Shown: positions 1 through 10,589 of the stretch, one piece after another
Layout: every line of letters starts with the position of its first letter
Numbering within the stretch: the stretch's first letter is position 1
From: Anoplolepis gracilipes
Taxonomy: Eukaryota; Arthropoda; Insecta; Hymenoptera; Formicidae
NCBI RefSeq assembly: GCF_047496725.1
Contig: NC_132983.1
Coordinates: 8,124,501-8,188,500 of the forward strand
Reading direction: 5' to 3'
Length of the DNA stretch: 64,000 bases
The notes under the pieces: model-generated
Told to the model about the DNA's origin: nothing
The model's database searches: none
The model's input: the letters and a program-made list of their open reading frames with translations, nothing else
Position numbers and translations under genes: made by a program

Positions 1-1759
1 TATACAACTTTTGCTGTGGCTGGCTAGTTGGGGGGCCATGTAGACTGGGGTCTGTCGGCTCTTTGCCGAAGGACCCCGGGCCTAGTGACCTTTTATCATG
101 GGAGGCCTTGTTGAACTTCGCGTCCAAGGGCAGTTTTTCCGTGGAGGTGGGTGGAAGGAAGGTGGTTTTCGCTTCATTGCGATTCTGGCCTCCCTCCACT
201 TTCTTCCCCTTCAAGTTCTTTTTGTTCTTCTTTTTTGAGGCGGGTTTTTTTAATTTACCCTCATCTTTGTTATTGCCCATCTGAGACCGAGTATTAGTCT
301 CAGATGTCTTTTGGAGTTGCGGGTTTGCACAGTTACCATGAGGGTGGACCGCGGGTCTGTCTTGCACTTCGCAAAACTGCAGAACCTTCTTCCTTAGATC
401 GAGCATCGCCGAGATTTGTTGGTTAATCTTGTCGTAGAGTATCGCACCGGCACCCCCCAGTTTAGGAAGGGTAGCTGTGATGACTAATTGAGGACTTCCC
501 TGCATAATCGAGGGAGTCTGGACCTCCATCTCGATCTCTATTTGTGTCTCCATCTCCATATTCCGACCTGACATATGGAGGCGTGAGGGCATTTTCTTTG
601 GAGGCGATGTTTTTTTCAGTGAAGCTAATTTTCTGGGTGTTTCAATTCCAGAGGGCTGCTCCTCCATATCTGAATCCGAGGGAATGTAATTTCGCCTTAC
701 ATTCCCTTCTCTCATCGTGGCAGAGTTCGCGGTCGAGCGTTGGCTCTGTTGGTAGTTAAGCTTTTTAACCTCCTCTTGGAGCTTGGCAATAGTTTGCTTA
801 AGCTCGTTTTTTTCCGCTTTCATAGCAGTGAACTGCTTGCGGAGGTCTTCCATCTCGTCCTTGTTCGACACTTCTGTTATTCTGTCGTGAATGACTGTCA
901 CTTCGGCCGCAATGGATGCCGTCGCATTATTTAGTTCATTTACACGAGAGTACTTTTGATGTTCTTCGACTTTTGTACTGCTTTAAATACGGTTGTACAA
1001 TTGTCGAGTGCCTCCAATATGATATTCGATGTCGGGGAATTTTGGTACTCTTCTCTTCCTCTCCTCTCTCTCGGAATCTGCTATACGATTGTCCGGTTGG
1101 GGTTACAGAGCTTCTAACGTACTCCAGATTTCGGAGTTCCTCCTCCTCTGCCTTCTTTAGGGCTTCCGCCGCTTTTCTTTAGGGCTTACCCCTATTCCGG
1201 TAGTAATGGGTCTTTCTATTTTATTTTTAGCAATCGGAGTTCTCTCCAATTGTGCATCCTCGCCACTGACTACAGTACATGGCGCCGATCCCATCTTCTG
1301 TATACTCCCCCGATCGGTGTTGCCAGACATCGACTGAGCTGAGGATGGCGCCACGCCATCAACCTTCTCAGAAAGGTTTGGTGGGCCAGTCTCCAGTATA
1401 GTGAGTTGGCTCTGTACTTCTACTCCAGTAGCCGTACGCCTTCTCTTAGACTGCTTGTATGCCTTCTTCCCCGTTCCTCGGCTGACTTTGAGGAAATCTT
1501 TACCAGTGACGTTCACCATCGATGGTTGGAATGTCTCTGGCGGGTGGGGGACATAGATCCCCAGTGCTACGCGCCCATTCTATGGGCACTGGCGTCGCCC
1601 GATGTTGTGGGCTTTCTCAATGAGACCTAACTGACGGTGTCCGATAAGCGAACATCGTCGTCAGATCTATCAGAGACCAAAGCCTCTGGCCTCCACAAAT
1701 TCGCTCGCAGAGTTTGTGGCGCGCTCTGCTTTGTTGTTTGTAGGATTAGTGAAATTCAT
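1..1759 (-). pseudogene. R1-like non-LTR retrotransposon ORF1, 5' half (copy A)
   Basis: Inverted copy of the ORF1 start region at 45508-47266. ORF1 proteins of R1-type elements bind element RNA and help form the ribonucleoprotein. The likely start is the ATG at 1759-1757, matching the start position of the better copy at 22821. Stops soon after the start show that the frame is broken, but 1519-1157 is open for 120 residues of basic Ser/Lys/Arg-rich protein. The segment from about 901 to 1 starts with a coiled-coil stretch (heptads of Leu/Ile with Glu/Lys) and continues past the window edge. The zinc knuckles would lie outside the window. Confidence 0.75.
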
Positions 1760-3290
1760 AATAGAGAAAAATCCCGCTCCCCATTGCGGTTCCGTTCCCC
1801 AGGGTATACCCTCACCGGCCGCAGAGCGTCCCAGGAATCTGGAAGGACTCTACGACCGGGCCCCGAGTTCCCCGGGGAGGGGACATATGGCTCGGGTCGG
1901 AGGAATATCCATCTCCGGCACTGACCTCCAGTCCCTTACTCGCCCAGGGGGAGTTTTTGCGCCCCTCATGGGCTTTCAGGGGTCCCCCGCTTCTGACCTC
2001 GTGGGCACCGCAACGGGTGGCGCTAACGGGAGACCCCACGGACGGTTGGGACTGAGTCGCCGCTCCCCCCGGCCCAGCCTTACCCACCGTGATAGCCAGC
2101 TTACCGTGTTACGCCCCCTCCGAGAAACGGTCGCGGTACACCAGCGGCTCCTAACACGCCGTCGGGCCCCGCCTCGAAAACGTCCGAGCGGCCCTGTCAG
2201 GCAGGTCGACCCGTAGTCGCAGTGCACAAACGGCCCGCGCCGACCTTCTCCGTCACCCCGGCCCCGACTTCCGGGGTGGCCCGGCCCGATGGGCCCAGGA
2301 GTTCCGGGACACCACCGTCCCCGGCCCGTCTACCCGTGGGACACCGACCAAGGTTGGCACCCACAGGATGTGGGACGCTGGCCAAGACCAGCACCCACAT
2401 CCTCCTGCGCCATCCCGCCTCTCTCTCGGAAAAGTCTGAGCGGTTCGGGGTGGCCCAGCCCGATGGGCCCGGGAGTTACGGAACACCATCTGTCCGTCCA
2501 CCCGTAGGACGCCGACCGAGGTCGGCACCCACCTAATGTGGGACACTGGTCAAAGACCAGCACCCACATCCTCCCTTTCGAGGGACCCCACACGGCGGAC
2601 ATTCCGTCACACGGGGACCCTCACTATGGGGCACCGACCGAAGTCGGCACCCTATCTCCCCCCTGAGGGACGCCGGACGGTGGGAGCACCCACACGTGCG
2701 GAAACCTTCGACGTCGGAAACACCCGACCCCCGTGTTGCGGGCAGCGAGCAGTCCTACCCTAACGGTGCCGCGCGATTGTAGTCAGGGCCGCCTATTCCT
2801 TCCAGATTGGGACTGCACTTTAGACCACCCCCGAAGAGATGGGCGCCGTCCCTGAGGGAGTCGCTGGGTTCTTCTTATACCTTTAAGAAGGCTACTGTGC
2901 GTTCTTAGTTCCGCCTCCACCCCGGTGGTTCACCCAATTTAGCCGAAGCTATGTGGGTGTTCCGTAGAGTTTCAGGGTTAAGCCGCTTCACCACGACAAG
3001 GCGGCGCACGACGAGGAAGAGGGATAACTAAGCCAATGGAGCTACAGCCGATCCTAAAGACGAGCGAAATATGAAACCATACATATGGTCTCGGCCTTAA
3101 TCGGGAAACAGAGCTATCTGTCAAAATAGGAACTGACACCCTCTTGTAGGGACGTCTCTCCCAAAGCTCGTTCTTTCTTTCTTTCTTTGTGCTTTCTTGT
3201 GCCAAACGTACAGTATCAAATAGACCATCGGGGTGAGGAGCAGCCTTAGAATGCCTAACTCGTACTAGCTCCGGACAACGTTTTATACTA
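1760..3290 (-). other. 5' UTR/leader of R1-like element, copy A
   Basis: GC-rich non-coding sequence directly upstream of ORF1 on the minus strand. It is repeated in inverted form at about 43980-45507 and, more diverged, in the same role at about 21820-22820. No long conserved reading frame is shared among the three copies; shared hairpin-like blocks around 2840-3010 suggest an RNA leader. The exact 5' boundary is unclear: homology with the 22-kb copy starts near 3015, while the two arms match throughout. Confidence 0.6.
2273..2575. repeat. 174-bp tandem subrepeat in retrotransposon leader
   Basis: Two diverged units begin with the same GGGGTGGCCC block at 2273 and 2447. Within each unit lie paired GC-rich blocks (GGTTGGCACCCAC-type and CCAGCACCCACATCC-type). 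The mirror image is at about 44690-44995. Tandem units in 5' UTRs of non-LTR elements are common and often carry promoter activity; that role here is inference. Confidence 0.65.
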
Positions 3291-3607
3291 GAAGCGCAGA
3301 ATGGAGAGAAATCGCAAAGGAGAAGCCTCGGAGGCGGACGACCTCGTTCTCACTTCTGGCGAGACGGACGCTGCCTATGTGGCGAATGGGCGAGGAAGCG
3401 TGGCGCTCGAGTCCCAGGGGTGTCGTCGTACGGGCGATGAGACCCAATACCAATTCGGGTTAACCAAGCCTTCAACATCCAAGGAAGTCTACACGCAATC
3501 ATTGACTGCCCTAAGTGTGTGGAAGACGGGCTAAGCATAAGCTGGCTCAAAACAGCTTAATGAGCACATCCTGAATACACACCCTAGTATTCAAGTTAAC
3601 TGGGTTA
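3291..3607. other. Moderate-GC sequence of unknown origin
   Basis: Sits between the R1-like leader and the TATA-bearing repeat and is duplicated in the other arm (43668-43980). A 77-residue plus-strand frame from 3301 is open, but another frame over 3460-3558 reads equally well (it contains DCPKCVEDGL), so coding is doubtful. No family is recognised. Confidence 0.35.
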
Positions 3608-3830
3608 GTTTGTGACCGGATTAACATCGCCACAAAATAAGAAATGGGACTCACTAGTCAGCAGCCCGCAGTGACTTCGCCTTTGTTAACGGTCGCCAGG
3701 TATTTTGACCAATATAAATACCAAGGTCAGTCGGGGTTGATGTATCCTGGTATTCTCGTTCCGCCTCCTCGACGAAATATTCCGATGTTTCCTTACCGAT
3801 GTGAACCTGGCGCCCGACTATATGAAAAAA
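3608..3830 (+). repeat. TATA-bearing dispersed repeat with PBS-like end
   Basis: Begins TTGTGACCGGAT and ends CCTGGCGCCCGACTATATG. Diverged copies occur at 17060-17260 (minus) and, as the arm duplicate, at 43460-43670 (minus). A TATA-like AATATAAATACC lies at about 3710-3721. The TGGCGCCC motif resembles tRNA primer-binding sites of LTR retrotransposons, so this may be an LTR end followed by an internal region. That reading is inference; no paired LTR is seen. Confidence 0.45.
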
Positions 3831-3837
3831 AAAAAAA

Positions 3838-4510
3838 TTAATAATATAGTTCGTTTGTACGTCGTTTGTACCTGTTTGTACCACAATTTATTTCGTTTAT
3901 ACTTCAAAGGATTCGGAAATAAAAAGTAATCAAAAAATGGCCAGCGCTCGACTTTAAGATGTTTTAATTTCATTAATGCCATTCGATAGAGAATTGTTTG
4001 TACCTGTTTGTACCTCTTTTCAATTCGTTTGTACCTCAACCGGTTCGGAAATACGACCATTTTTAGTTTTAGAGTTAACGCTGTGGCAAAGTCACCAGGG
4101 GCCGAACAGCCGCCCCTGCAAAATAATCGGCGCCTTTCGGCGCCACCAAACGATACAACGTTGGGGCTCTCGGTCTCCCCACTTGACCGTCTCCCTACTC
4201 TGCTCAGAACCGAGAGTGGGAGGCCGGCCAGCGAATATACAAGCCGGCTCAGCCAGAGAGCCAGCACCTAGTCCTGTCCTGATCCTTCCTCGAGAGAGTT
4301 CTCTCGAGACTCCAGACACCAGCGATTATCCTCTACCACGACGAGCGTTCTCGTTGAACCGACCGGGCGTCCCCGGCCTCCGGCCCCGTGCACGAGATTG
4401 GAACCGTCCGTTTTCGGGCGACAACACGCAAACCGCCCATCTCCGGGCGAATAACGTTGACATCCGTCCGTTTCCGAACGACAACACCACTGACCCGCCC
4501 GTCTCCGGGC

Positions 4511-4549
<39 letters not shown>

Positions 4550-5115
4550 CGTCTGCCGCCAGGACGCCATGGACCGAACCGTCAAGTCGTCCACCACCGG
4601 GACGCACGCCACCGACCGAATCGCCGAGCCGTCCGACTTCCGGACGCCACCACCGAGCCCGCGCCGTCAGGGCTCACACCGACGGTCCAACGTGTATATA
4701 CCGCCCCGTGTACATATCTTCCCATTGTAAATACCGTTATCCACGAATACATGTACGAGCATAATAAACTCGACTAAGAGATACAAGAGAGAGGAGTCTA
4801 TCACTAGCCGTGCCCGTCCTTCTCCCGAATCCTGGAACCCGCGAGCTTGTCCGAGACGTCGAGAAAGGCGGAACATTACAACGCTATACCGGTATTTCCG
4901 CTATTTTTTTAGATATCGCGAAACGGCCAACGGGATTCGATAGAGAATCGTTTGTACCTGTTTGTACCTCTTTTTAAATCGTTTGTATCTCAACCGGTTC
5001 GGAAATACGACCATTTTTAGTTTTAGAGTAACGCTATACCGGTATTTCCGCTATTTTTTTACATATCGCGAAATGGCCAACGGGGTTCGATAGAGAATCG
5101 TTTATACCTGATATT
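3838..5115. repeat. 152-bp tandem repeat array interrupted by solo LTR
   Basis: Units contain ATCGAACCCCGTTGGCC, TAGCGGAAATACCGG, TTTCCGAACCGGTTGAG and GGTACAAACAGGTACAAACG in inverted sense here. The same unit forms the longer array at 12549-13445 and the other arm's 42160-43440. The array is split at 4082-4880 by an LTR; the uninterrupted unit at 5004-5070 shows the empty site. Confidence 0.85.
4082..4880 (+). mobile_element. Solo LTR (799 bp) with 4-bp target duplication
   Basis: Starts TGTGGCAAAG, ends GGAACATTACA, and is flanked by ACGC at 4078-4081 and 4881-4884. The neighbouring tandem unit has the undisturbed sequence AACGCTATACC, which proves insertion. Inside are a TATA box (GTATATA, about 4694-4700) and AATAAA at 4763-4768, in the right order for U3-R-U5, so the sense is plus. 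A (GA)15 tract spans 4515-4544. A 4-bp duplication fits Gypsy-type integrases. There is no internal region, so it is a product of LTR-LTR recombination. Confidence 0.88.
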
Positions 5116-5522
5116 AAGGTAAAATAAAGGCATATCTTATAAAAATATATTATTTTATTAATAGACTTTTTAAATTTATTTTATATAATAAATTATGTGT
5201 AATAAAATTCACTATAAAATTATGTAAATACATATTTTATAAAATAATTATTTATTGCACTATTTAATAGTAATAGTAATATTTTTTACAACTATAAAAC
5301 TATAATTAATATATGTTATATAACTATATCTATGTCTTTTATATTTATATATATTATATTTATATTATATTTTATATTTTATGTATCTTATATATTATAA
5401 ATTTTATTTATATTTCTACATCTAATAAATATACTTAATTTACATATATATATATAATTCACTGGTTAATAATATAATAGTTAATAGTGAATATATGTTG
5501 TAATAATTAAATAAGACATGAA
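5116..5522. other. AT-rich non-coding end of the inverted repeat
   Basis: Very AT-rich with short TATA runs and no open frame of note. It is perfectly mirrored at 41749-42155, and similarity ends at 5522. Confidence 0.7.
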
Positions 5523-5559
5523 AAAATGTAAAGTAGTTTAATTTATTGTTTTATAAAAA

Positions 5560-6578
5560 TTAGATTTTTTTTTTCTGTAAAACTGTTCTGGTTGATGTTG
5601 ATATTGAAGTTTTGTTTTTACTCAAATCATCATATATTTCCCAATTTCCTGATATTCGACGACAATGTGCAACATAATGTCCTATTTCACATTTGTTAGT
5701 GCCACCAATGTATTCTATTGCTGCAATTAATTTATATGCAAATTTGAATATCCTATTACAAAATTGAATATCCACTGGTATCTTGGAAAGAATAAACATA
5801 CCGGACCAATCACTATATCCGAGCCTTTCGGCGAGTTCAGTCTACTGTAAGCATTTAACATCTATAAAAAGTTGCATCCCTGTCGTAATATTTATAAATA
5901 AGTTATCATTGACGCATCGTCTACATTTTTTATTTACTGTTTCAATTTTTTCATCGAGAGCTTTTTCCAAACCACGCATACCATATTTATACATTGGTTT
6001 TGTATTTATTTCAATAATTGTGATATTTTCTTTATGCATCCTCTCACAAGTTGAGCATTGCTGTAACATTTCAAAAGATAATACATTTTGCATTAAAAGT
6101 TTAGTCACTAAGTCACTTACGTTACACGCGCAGTTAATCGTGCCACTTATTGGCTGGAAAATGTTACTTAAAATTAGCCCTCTTTCTTTGTAGAGTCTTT
6201 GTGATGTACAAATGTAGATACAATTGCTATAAATTTTAATACGTCATTACTGTATGTATCATCATCACTGACGTGAGTATTAACATAATCATAATAAGAG
6301 GTCCAGTCACGGTAACCTACTAATAAAGACTGTATTACAGAATCAAATGCACACGTATTTTTCACCATTAAATATTGTCCTGAAATACTTTGAGGACGTA
6401 CATTATTACCGTTTTGTAAAATTGGAATTTTTGATGTTACGTGAGGCTTTTTATGGATACTCTCCACATCGGGACATGCTCTTAAATATTTGCCACGTTT
6501 AAGTTGTTTATTTTTGCGACCTTTCCAAGTCTCTACTTCATTTAAAATATTTGTTTCGATTGGCTCTACAGTTGTCAC
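5560..6578 (-). pseudogene. USP/C19-like peptidase module of the MULE polyprotein
   Basis: The module keeps all landmarks of ubiquitin-specific proteases. Cys box: NTCAFDSVIQSLL (about 6320-6356), where Cys would be the nucleophile. Finger: CSTC and CRRC pairs in 6108-5842. His/Asp box: GHYVAHCRR...NWEIYDDLS (about 5620-5690), giving the catalytic His and Asp. Known family layout is Cys-box, zinc finger, His-box, as seen here. It is broken by stops between the pieces, so no active enzyme is expected from this copy. In the intact element it might remove ubiquitin or ubiquitin-like tags; that is inference. Confidence 0.65.
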
Positions 6579-8732
6579 GTATTCTTTAGATGTATTATGA
6601 ATGTGTGGTGGAGTTTGTGATAATATTTGAGGACTATCAGGATTTTTCAGTAAGCATTCGTCGTGATCTAATATCTAGGATAGGTTCATCCGAATTTGTA
6701 ACATACAAAATTTCAGCTTTTTCATTGGATATTTTTACTGGAACTGTTTCATCAGCATGTAAAATTTTTATAGTACCGGCGAGAGAATATATGCGATATT
6801 AAAAATTTGTCTACACGTATATTTTTTGTGCCCTTAAAAATTAAATTTTTTATTTCATTAAAATACTCTTCGCTTCTAGCTGAGGATACTACATAACTCG
6901 TTCCATTTGATGTCATTGTAGCTGTCCATAATGGAAATTCTTTAGAAACTCTAAGTAAATTGACACCAAAATTATGACAATATGGGTTTGGTCTATCTCC
7001 GGAAGTTACTTGTTTACTATTTTTCTCGATGTCGTGGAGAAAATTACTTATACATTTAGTAGATTCAGTGTCAGGAACTTCATCCAAATAATCGTCTATA
7101 TCACTTTCATAATATTCAAAATTTTGTGTTTTAATCATTTTTAATAATCGTTGTTGCGCGTTAAAACATGTAAGCATTTTATCATTGATAGAAATGTCTT
7201 CTGTTTCTGAAAGGGCAACTATTAAGACATCCAGACAAATTCGTTGAAAATGTTCTAGCGTTGTTGTAGTGTTGCTTAAAATACCAACGCACCTAACAAA
7301 AAAATCTTTAATACGCGCATGTTCATCTTTAAAACATTTCCAACGACAGACTAATTTTATCAAATGAGCTATATCGATCCGAAGAATACATTTGGGAGCA
7401 TTTGTCCAATCATTATTTTGTAATATTCTCATACAATTTTCAACATATGTACTTAAATCACAGTTATTGAATGAAAAAGCAACCGCATTTAAAAGTGCAA
7501 ATGAATAATCTGTTACAACTTCTTTTGGGCAAGGTGCACCAGATCGCAGCCATTCTCGTAACCAATACGTCAAAATATTTGTATCATGTTTTTCGGAGAT
7601 CATTTGAAGAACAGGTAAAATTTTTGACTTAAAAGGACAGCTTGATATAAAAATACAAAATTGGTGGATTCATCAAGTTTTTTAATATTTTTTATTAACG
7701 ATCCTGTTGCATCGATACTTAACATGTCTGTTTTCTCTGCATGCCGATGAAATTGTTGGTACAAGAATAATTGTTCTGGACTGAAATAAATTACAAAAAA
7801 TTTATCCAAACTGATCTCACGTATGGCTGATGAAAATTCGGGTTTATATTTTAGTTGCAGAACAGATGTAATAGGATCGGATATTTTATTAAGTCCTAAC
7901 TTCTCATCGTTATCTAATTGTTTTGCTTTTCGCAACACAGATTCACTATACAAATGCGCTGGCTCTATATCACCAAAAGTCATTATCTCATTTGCCTTTT
8001 CTCTCCTCCAATCATATGCAGATGTCGCACGTAAATCCTTCACTATTTTGCTTCTTTCGATTTTTCGCAATTGTCGTTTTTTCTTATGTACGATTTCTCT
8101 AGTATTATAAGTAGAAACGTGGATTTCCATTTTTGAATCTGTATCACTTGGCTCATGCATACTGTACGCATTGAAAGATGCACCACATTTCGTACATTTT
8201 CCTTTTATTTTTAAAAATATTTCTCCTGGATTACGATTAACTCTCCCAGTCTTAAAAGCAAAACAACATGGTATTTTTAATTGTTTCCAAATTTCGTTAT
8301 AAATAATATTTGTCCATCCTGGTTTTAATGATGTATATTTATCAGTATTATTGGATAATTCGCATTCAGAAATTGTGTGCCACGTTTTTCTGTCTAAATA
8401 TAAAATAGTGCGCCATGATTTGAGAGCACCTGAACTAGATACTGACCAATTCGAATCATTTGATTGATTTATATTAGATGAGTTAATCGATTTCAGTGAT
8501 ATATCTTCAGTCAAAATATTAAATTTTTTACGGAACCGTTCCAGAATTCCATTCCTATTTTGCGACAAATATAAATTAAATATTTTGCAGAAAGTTCTTT
8601 ATTCATAATATTTTCTGCATTTTTCCAAATTGGATGAGACAGTCCGAGAATCTGACCTTTAGCGTCAAAAAAATTCAAATCTTCTATTGACTTGAAAATT
8701 TTGTCAACATTTTTTTTTGGTTGACGTGGCAT
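5560..8732 (-). pseudogene. MULE-like transposase fused to USP-like peptidase module, frameshifted
   Basis: Read right to left, a single ancient polyprotein is recognisable in six pieces: 8732-8511, 8568-7600, 7603-6752, 6578-6174, 6108-5842 and 5799-5560. It starts MPRQPKKNVDKIF. A CTKCGASF zinc-ribbon-like motif and a basic region (KKKRQLRKIERSKIV) precede the transposase core. First acidic residue: SIDATGS (about 7705-7722); second: VTDYSFALLNAV (about 7485-7516); then a Cys/His-bearing segment (CILRIDIAHLI). This is the D...D layout of Mutator-like (MULE) DDE transposases. A one-base loss near 7627 separates the two acidic blocks; further shifts fall near 8560 and 6770. The C-terminal third is a separate peptidase-like module (see next entry). 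Phantom- or NOF-type insect MULEs are the likeliest relatives; I cannot place it further. Confidence 0.72.
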
Positions 8733-8879
8733 CTTGTAAGTTTATATTTTTCAATTTTCTAAACTTTCATAAAAAAGTTAAAAATAAGTTAATAAACTTT
8801 AAAGCGACAAATAAATTTTTATTCGTAGGCTATTATCTTTTATAAGTACTCAACAACTTTATATAAGTACACAGTAATT

Positions 8880-9062
8880 GTTTTTTGGAAGGCGCACAGC
8901 AGCCTTGTATCGGCGCACAGCAGCCTTGTATAGGCGCACAGCAGCCTTGTATCGGCGCACAGCAGCTACTTTTATAGGTGCACAGCAGCCTTGTATTAGC
9001 GCACAGCAGCCACTTTTACAGGCGCACAGCAGCCACTTTTTACAGGCACACAGCCTTGTATT
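8880..9062. repeat. 20-21-bp minisatellite upstream of the MULE pseudogene
   Basis: About nine copies of a unit like GGCGCACAGCAGCCTTGTAT, some missing a few bases or carrying a TTTTA insert. It lies about 150 bp upstream of the transposase start, where the terminal repeat of a MULE or foldback element would be expected. The reading frame across it (RRTAALY repeats) is a by-product of the repeat. Confidence 0.85.
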
Positions 9063-9352
9063 ATATAAATAAAAAATTAATTAATAAAACTAAATAAAAC
9101 TAAAATAAAGCTAAAATTAAAATAAAATTAAAATAAAATTAAAATAAAATAAAAACAATAATAAAATTAAAATTAAATAAAAAAGTAAAATTAAAATAAA
9201 AGAATAAAATTAATTTTTAATCTAAATCAATTAAAAATTTAATTAAAAAATTTAAATTAAAATTTAATTGTATTCTTACCACCGTCTTTTTTGTTAGACA
9301 CACTTATCTATAAAAATTATAATAGAATTATTATTAATAACTTATTTATACA
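9063..9352. other. A-rich low-complexity spacer
   Basis: Repeated AAAATTAAAAT-type sequence with no gene or structured feature seen. Confidence 0.7.
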
Positions 9353-9480
9353 GGGTGTCTCATAATTCGCGAACCACCCGTCAGGTGCAGGTAGAGTAGG
9401 TTAAACTGAGTAAAAAAGTTATCTACCAATTTGCAATTTTCGCAATACTTAATGAGATATTAATTATATAATAAATAAAT
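9353..9480. mobile_element. Terminal fragment of a mariner-type MITE
   Basis: Begins TACAGGGTGTCTCATAATTC, the kind of end seen in insect mariner-related MITEs. A diverged direct copy is at 12346-12480, sharing the TCTACCA...TTTTCG...AATTAAT core. No second terminal repeat was found nearby. Confidence 0.45.
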
Positions 9481-10257
9481 ACTATTTGAATGTAATAATG
9501 TAAAAAAATAATGATTACCTGAATAAACTTTTCACAAAAATTATCAAACAAAGCGTATAACGCCTTAATAAGAAAACTTCCTGAAATATTTAAATTAAAT
9601 TAATAATTTTGAACCCTATCTTTGTATTAGGTAATGCATATGTTCTTAAATCATTAAATGCATATATAAAATAACTCACATAATGCATTTTTATGAATAA
9701 CTTCAATTATTGGAAAATAGAACATTATATATATATATATACATATATAGGGAGAGATAGGGCAAGAATTAGTAAGAATTGTATTATATATAGGGATATT
9801 CAATTATATTCATTAAATTTTTATTAACGAAGCAAACAATAACTAAACAATATATTTGATAAATATTTAATACTTATAATTCTTGCTATTTTTCAATGAA
9901 TCATGTTGTCAGTGAAGATACATGTATATACGAATTATCTTGCAGATGCAATAATAATTTAAGAATACATACACATGTATTAATAATTTACTTATAACAT
10001 AAATATTATGTTGATATTTATAATGTAATTATTACTAGAAGAAGAAAATTGCGTATAACAAAAGAAAATTAACACATAAAAGGTTAACCTCTACTTTCAT
10101 CAATCACTTGACAATAGACATACAACTACATCAGAAGAAAGAAGCGCCAACGGCGATTAGCGCCTTTTTGTAATTGGCAGAAAATATACCGACTTTGAAC
10201 CGTTGCGACATCTATGCAGAACAGATACAGAACTATGCGTTATTTCCACGAACTAAG
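9481..10257. other. AT-rich spacer
   Basis: Short TATATA tract at 9727-9750; otherwise no coding frame, repeat or RNA gene seen. Confidence 0.6.
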
Positions 10258-10503
10258 CAATGATGACGCATGAATTATATAATATATAGGTGCTTTCAAG
10301 GAAGCTACATCACAGAATAAGGAAGAGGGGGGGACTGAGCATAAACGTACGTTACTATAGATACTGAGAAAGTAACATGGCGGCCTCCCCTAGCGCGGAC
10401 ATGTATCACTGCTACAGTTTATGCTTAGTCTCCCTCTTCCTTAGTCCGTAATATAGCTTCTTTGAAAGCACCTATATTTTATATAATTCATGCGTCATCA
10501 TTT
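10258..10503. mobile_element. Palindromic MITE or long hairpin
   Basis: Arms of about 88 bp (10258-10346 and 10418-10503) are inverted copies, sharing ATGATGACGCATGAATTATA, GGTGCTTTCAAGGAAGCTAC and GAAGAGGGGG blocks with a few mismatches around a 71-bp loop. No clear target duplication is visible. It ends about 90 bp upstream of the start codon of the next gene, so it may contribute promoter or UTR sequence. Confidence 0.7.
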
Positions 10504-10589
10504 GCGGACTCATCTGCGGTTCATCATAAAAGTGTGCAATACAAGTGCGCAATACAAGTGCATAATAAGCGAAAAAAGGACTTTTTATA

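Larger units (their letters stand above)
1..5522. repeat. Left arm of large inverted repeat
   Basis: This segment is the reverse complement of 41749-47266. Base 1 pairs with 47266 and the match stops at 5522/41749. I checked it at both ends, through the solo LTR, through the tandem repeats and through the R1-like coding region. Differences are few: single-base changes, one 1-bp indel near 1376, and a GA tract of 30 bp here against 28 bp in the other arm. The arm reaches the window edge, so its real length is at least 5.5 kb. The spacer between arms is about 36.2 kb. Confidence 0.95.

Noticed and set aside
1637..2763. Many overlapping 70-160-residue frames on both strands in the R1-like leader (and mirror at 44505-45631)
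   Set aside because: High GC opens several frames at once; none is shared with the diverged leader at 21820-22820.
3301..3534. 77-residue frame as a gene
   Set aside because: Another frame is equally plausible, and the mirror copy gives no extra evidence since it is a recent duplicate.
4513..4545. GA tract as a possible regulatory GAGA-factor site
   Set aside because: Simple (GA)15 microsatellite with length change between arms; no further support.
3976..4777. 262- and 129-residue Arg/Pro-rich frames
   Set aside because: They lie across the solo LTR and a GA tract, and both strands are open; LTR features explain the sequence.
8889..9050. CRISPR-like array
   Set aside because: Units are contiguous with no unique spacers, in a eukaryotic TE context.
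8878..9072. RRTAALY repeat protein
   Set aside because: Frame produced by the 20-21-bp minisatellite; no start context and no conserved flanks.
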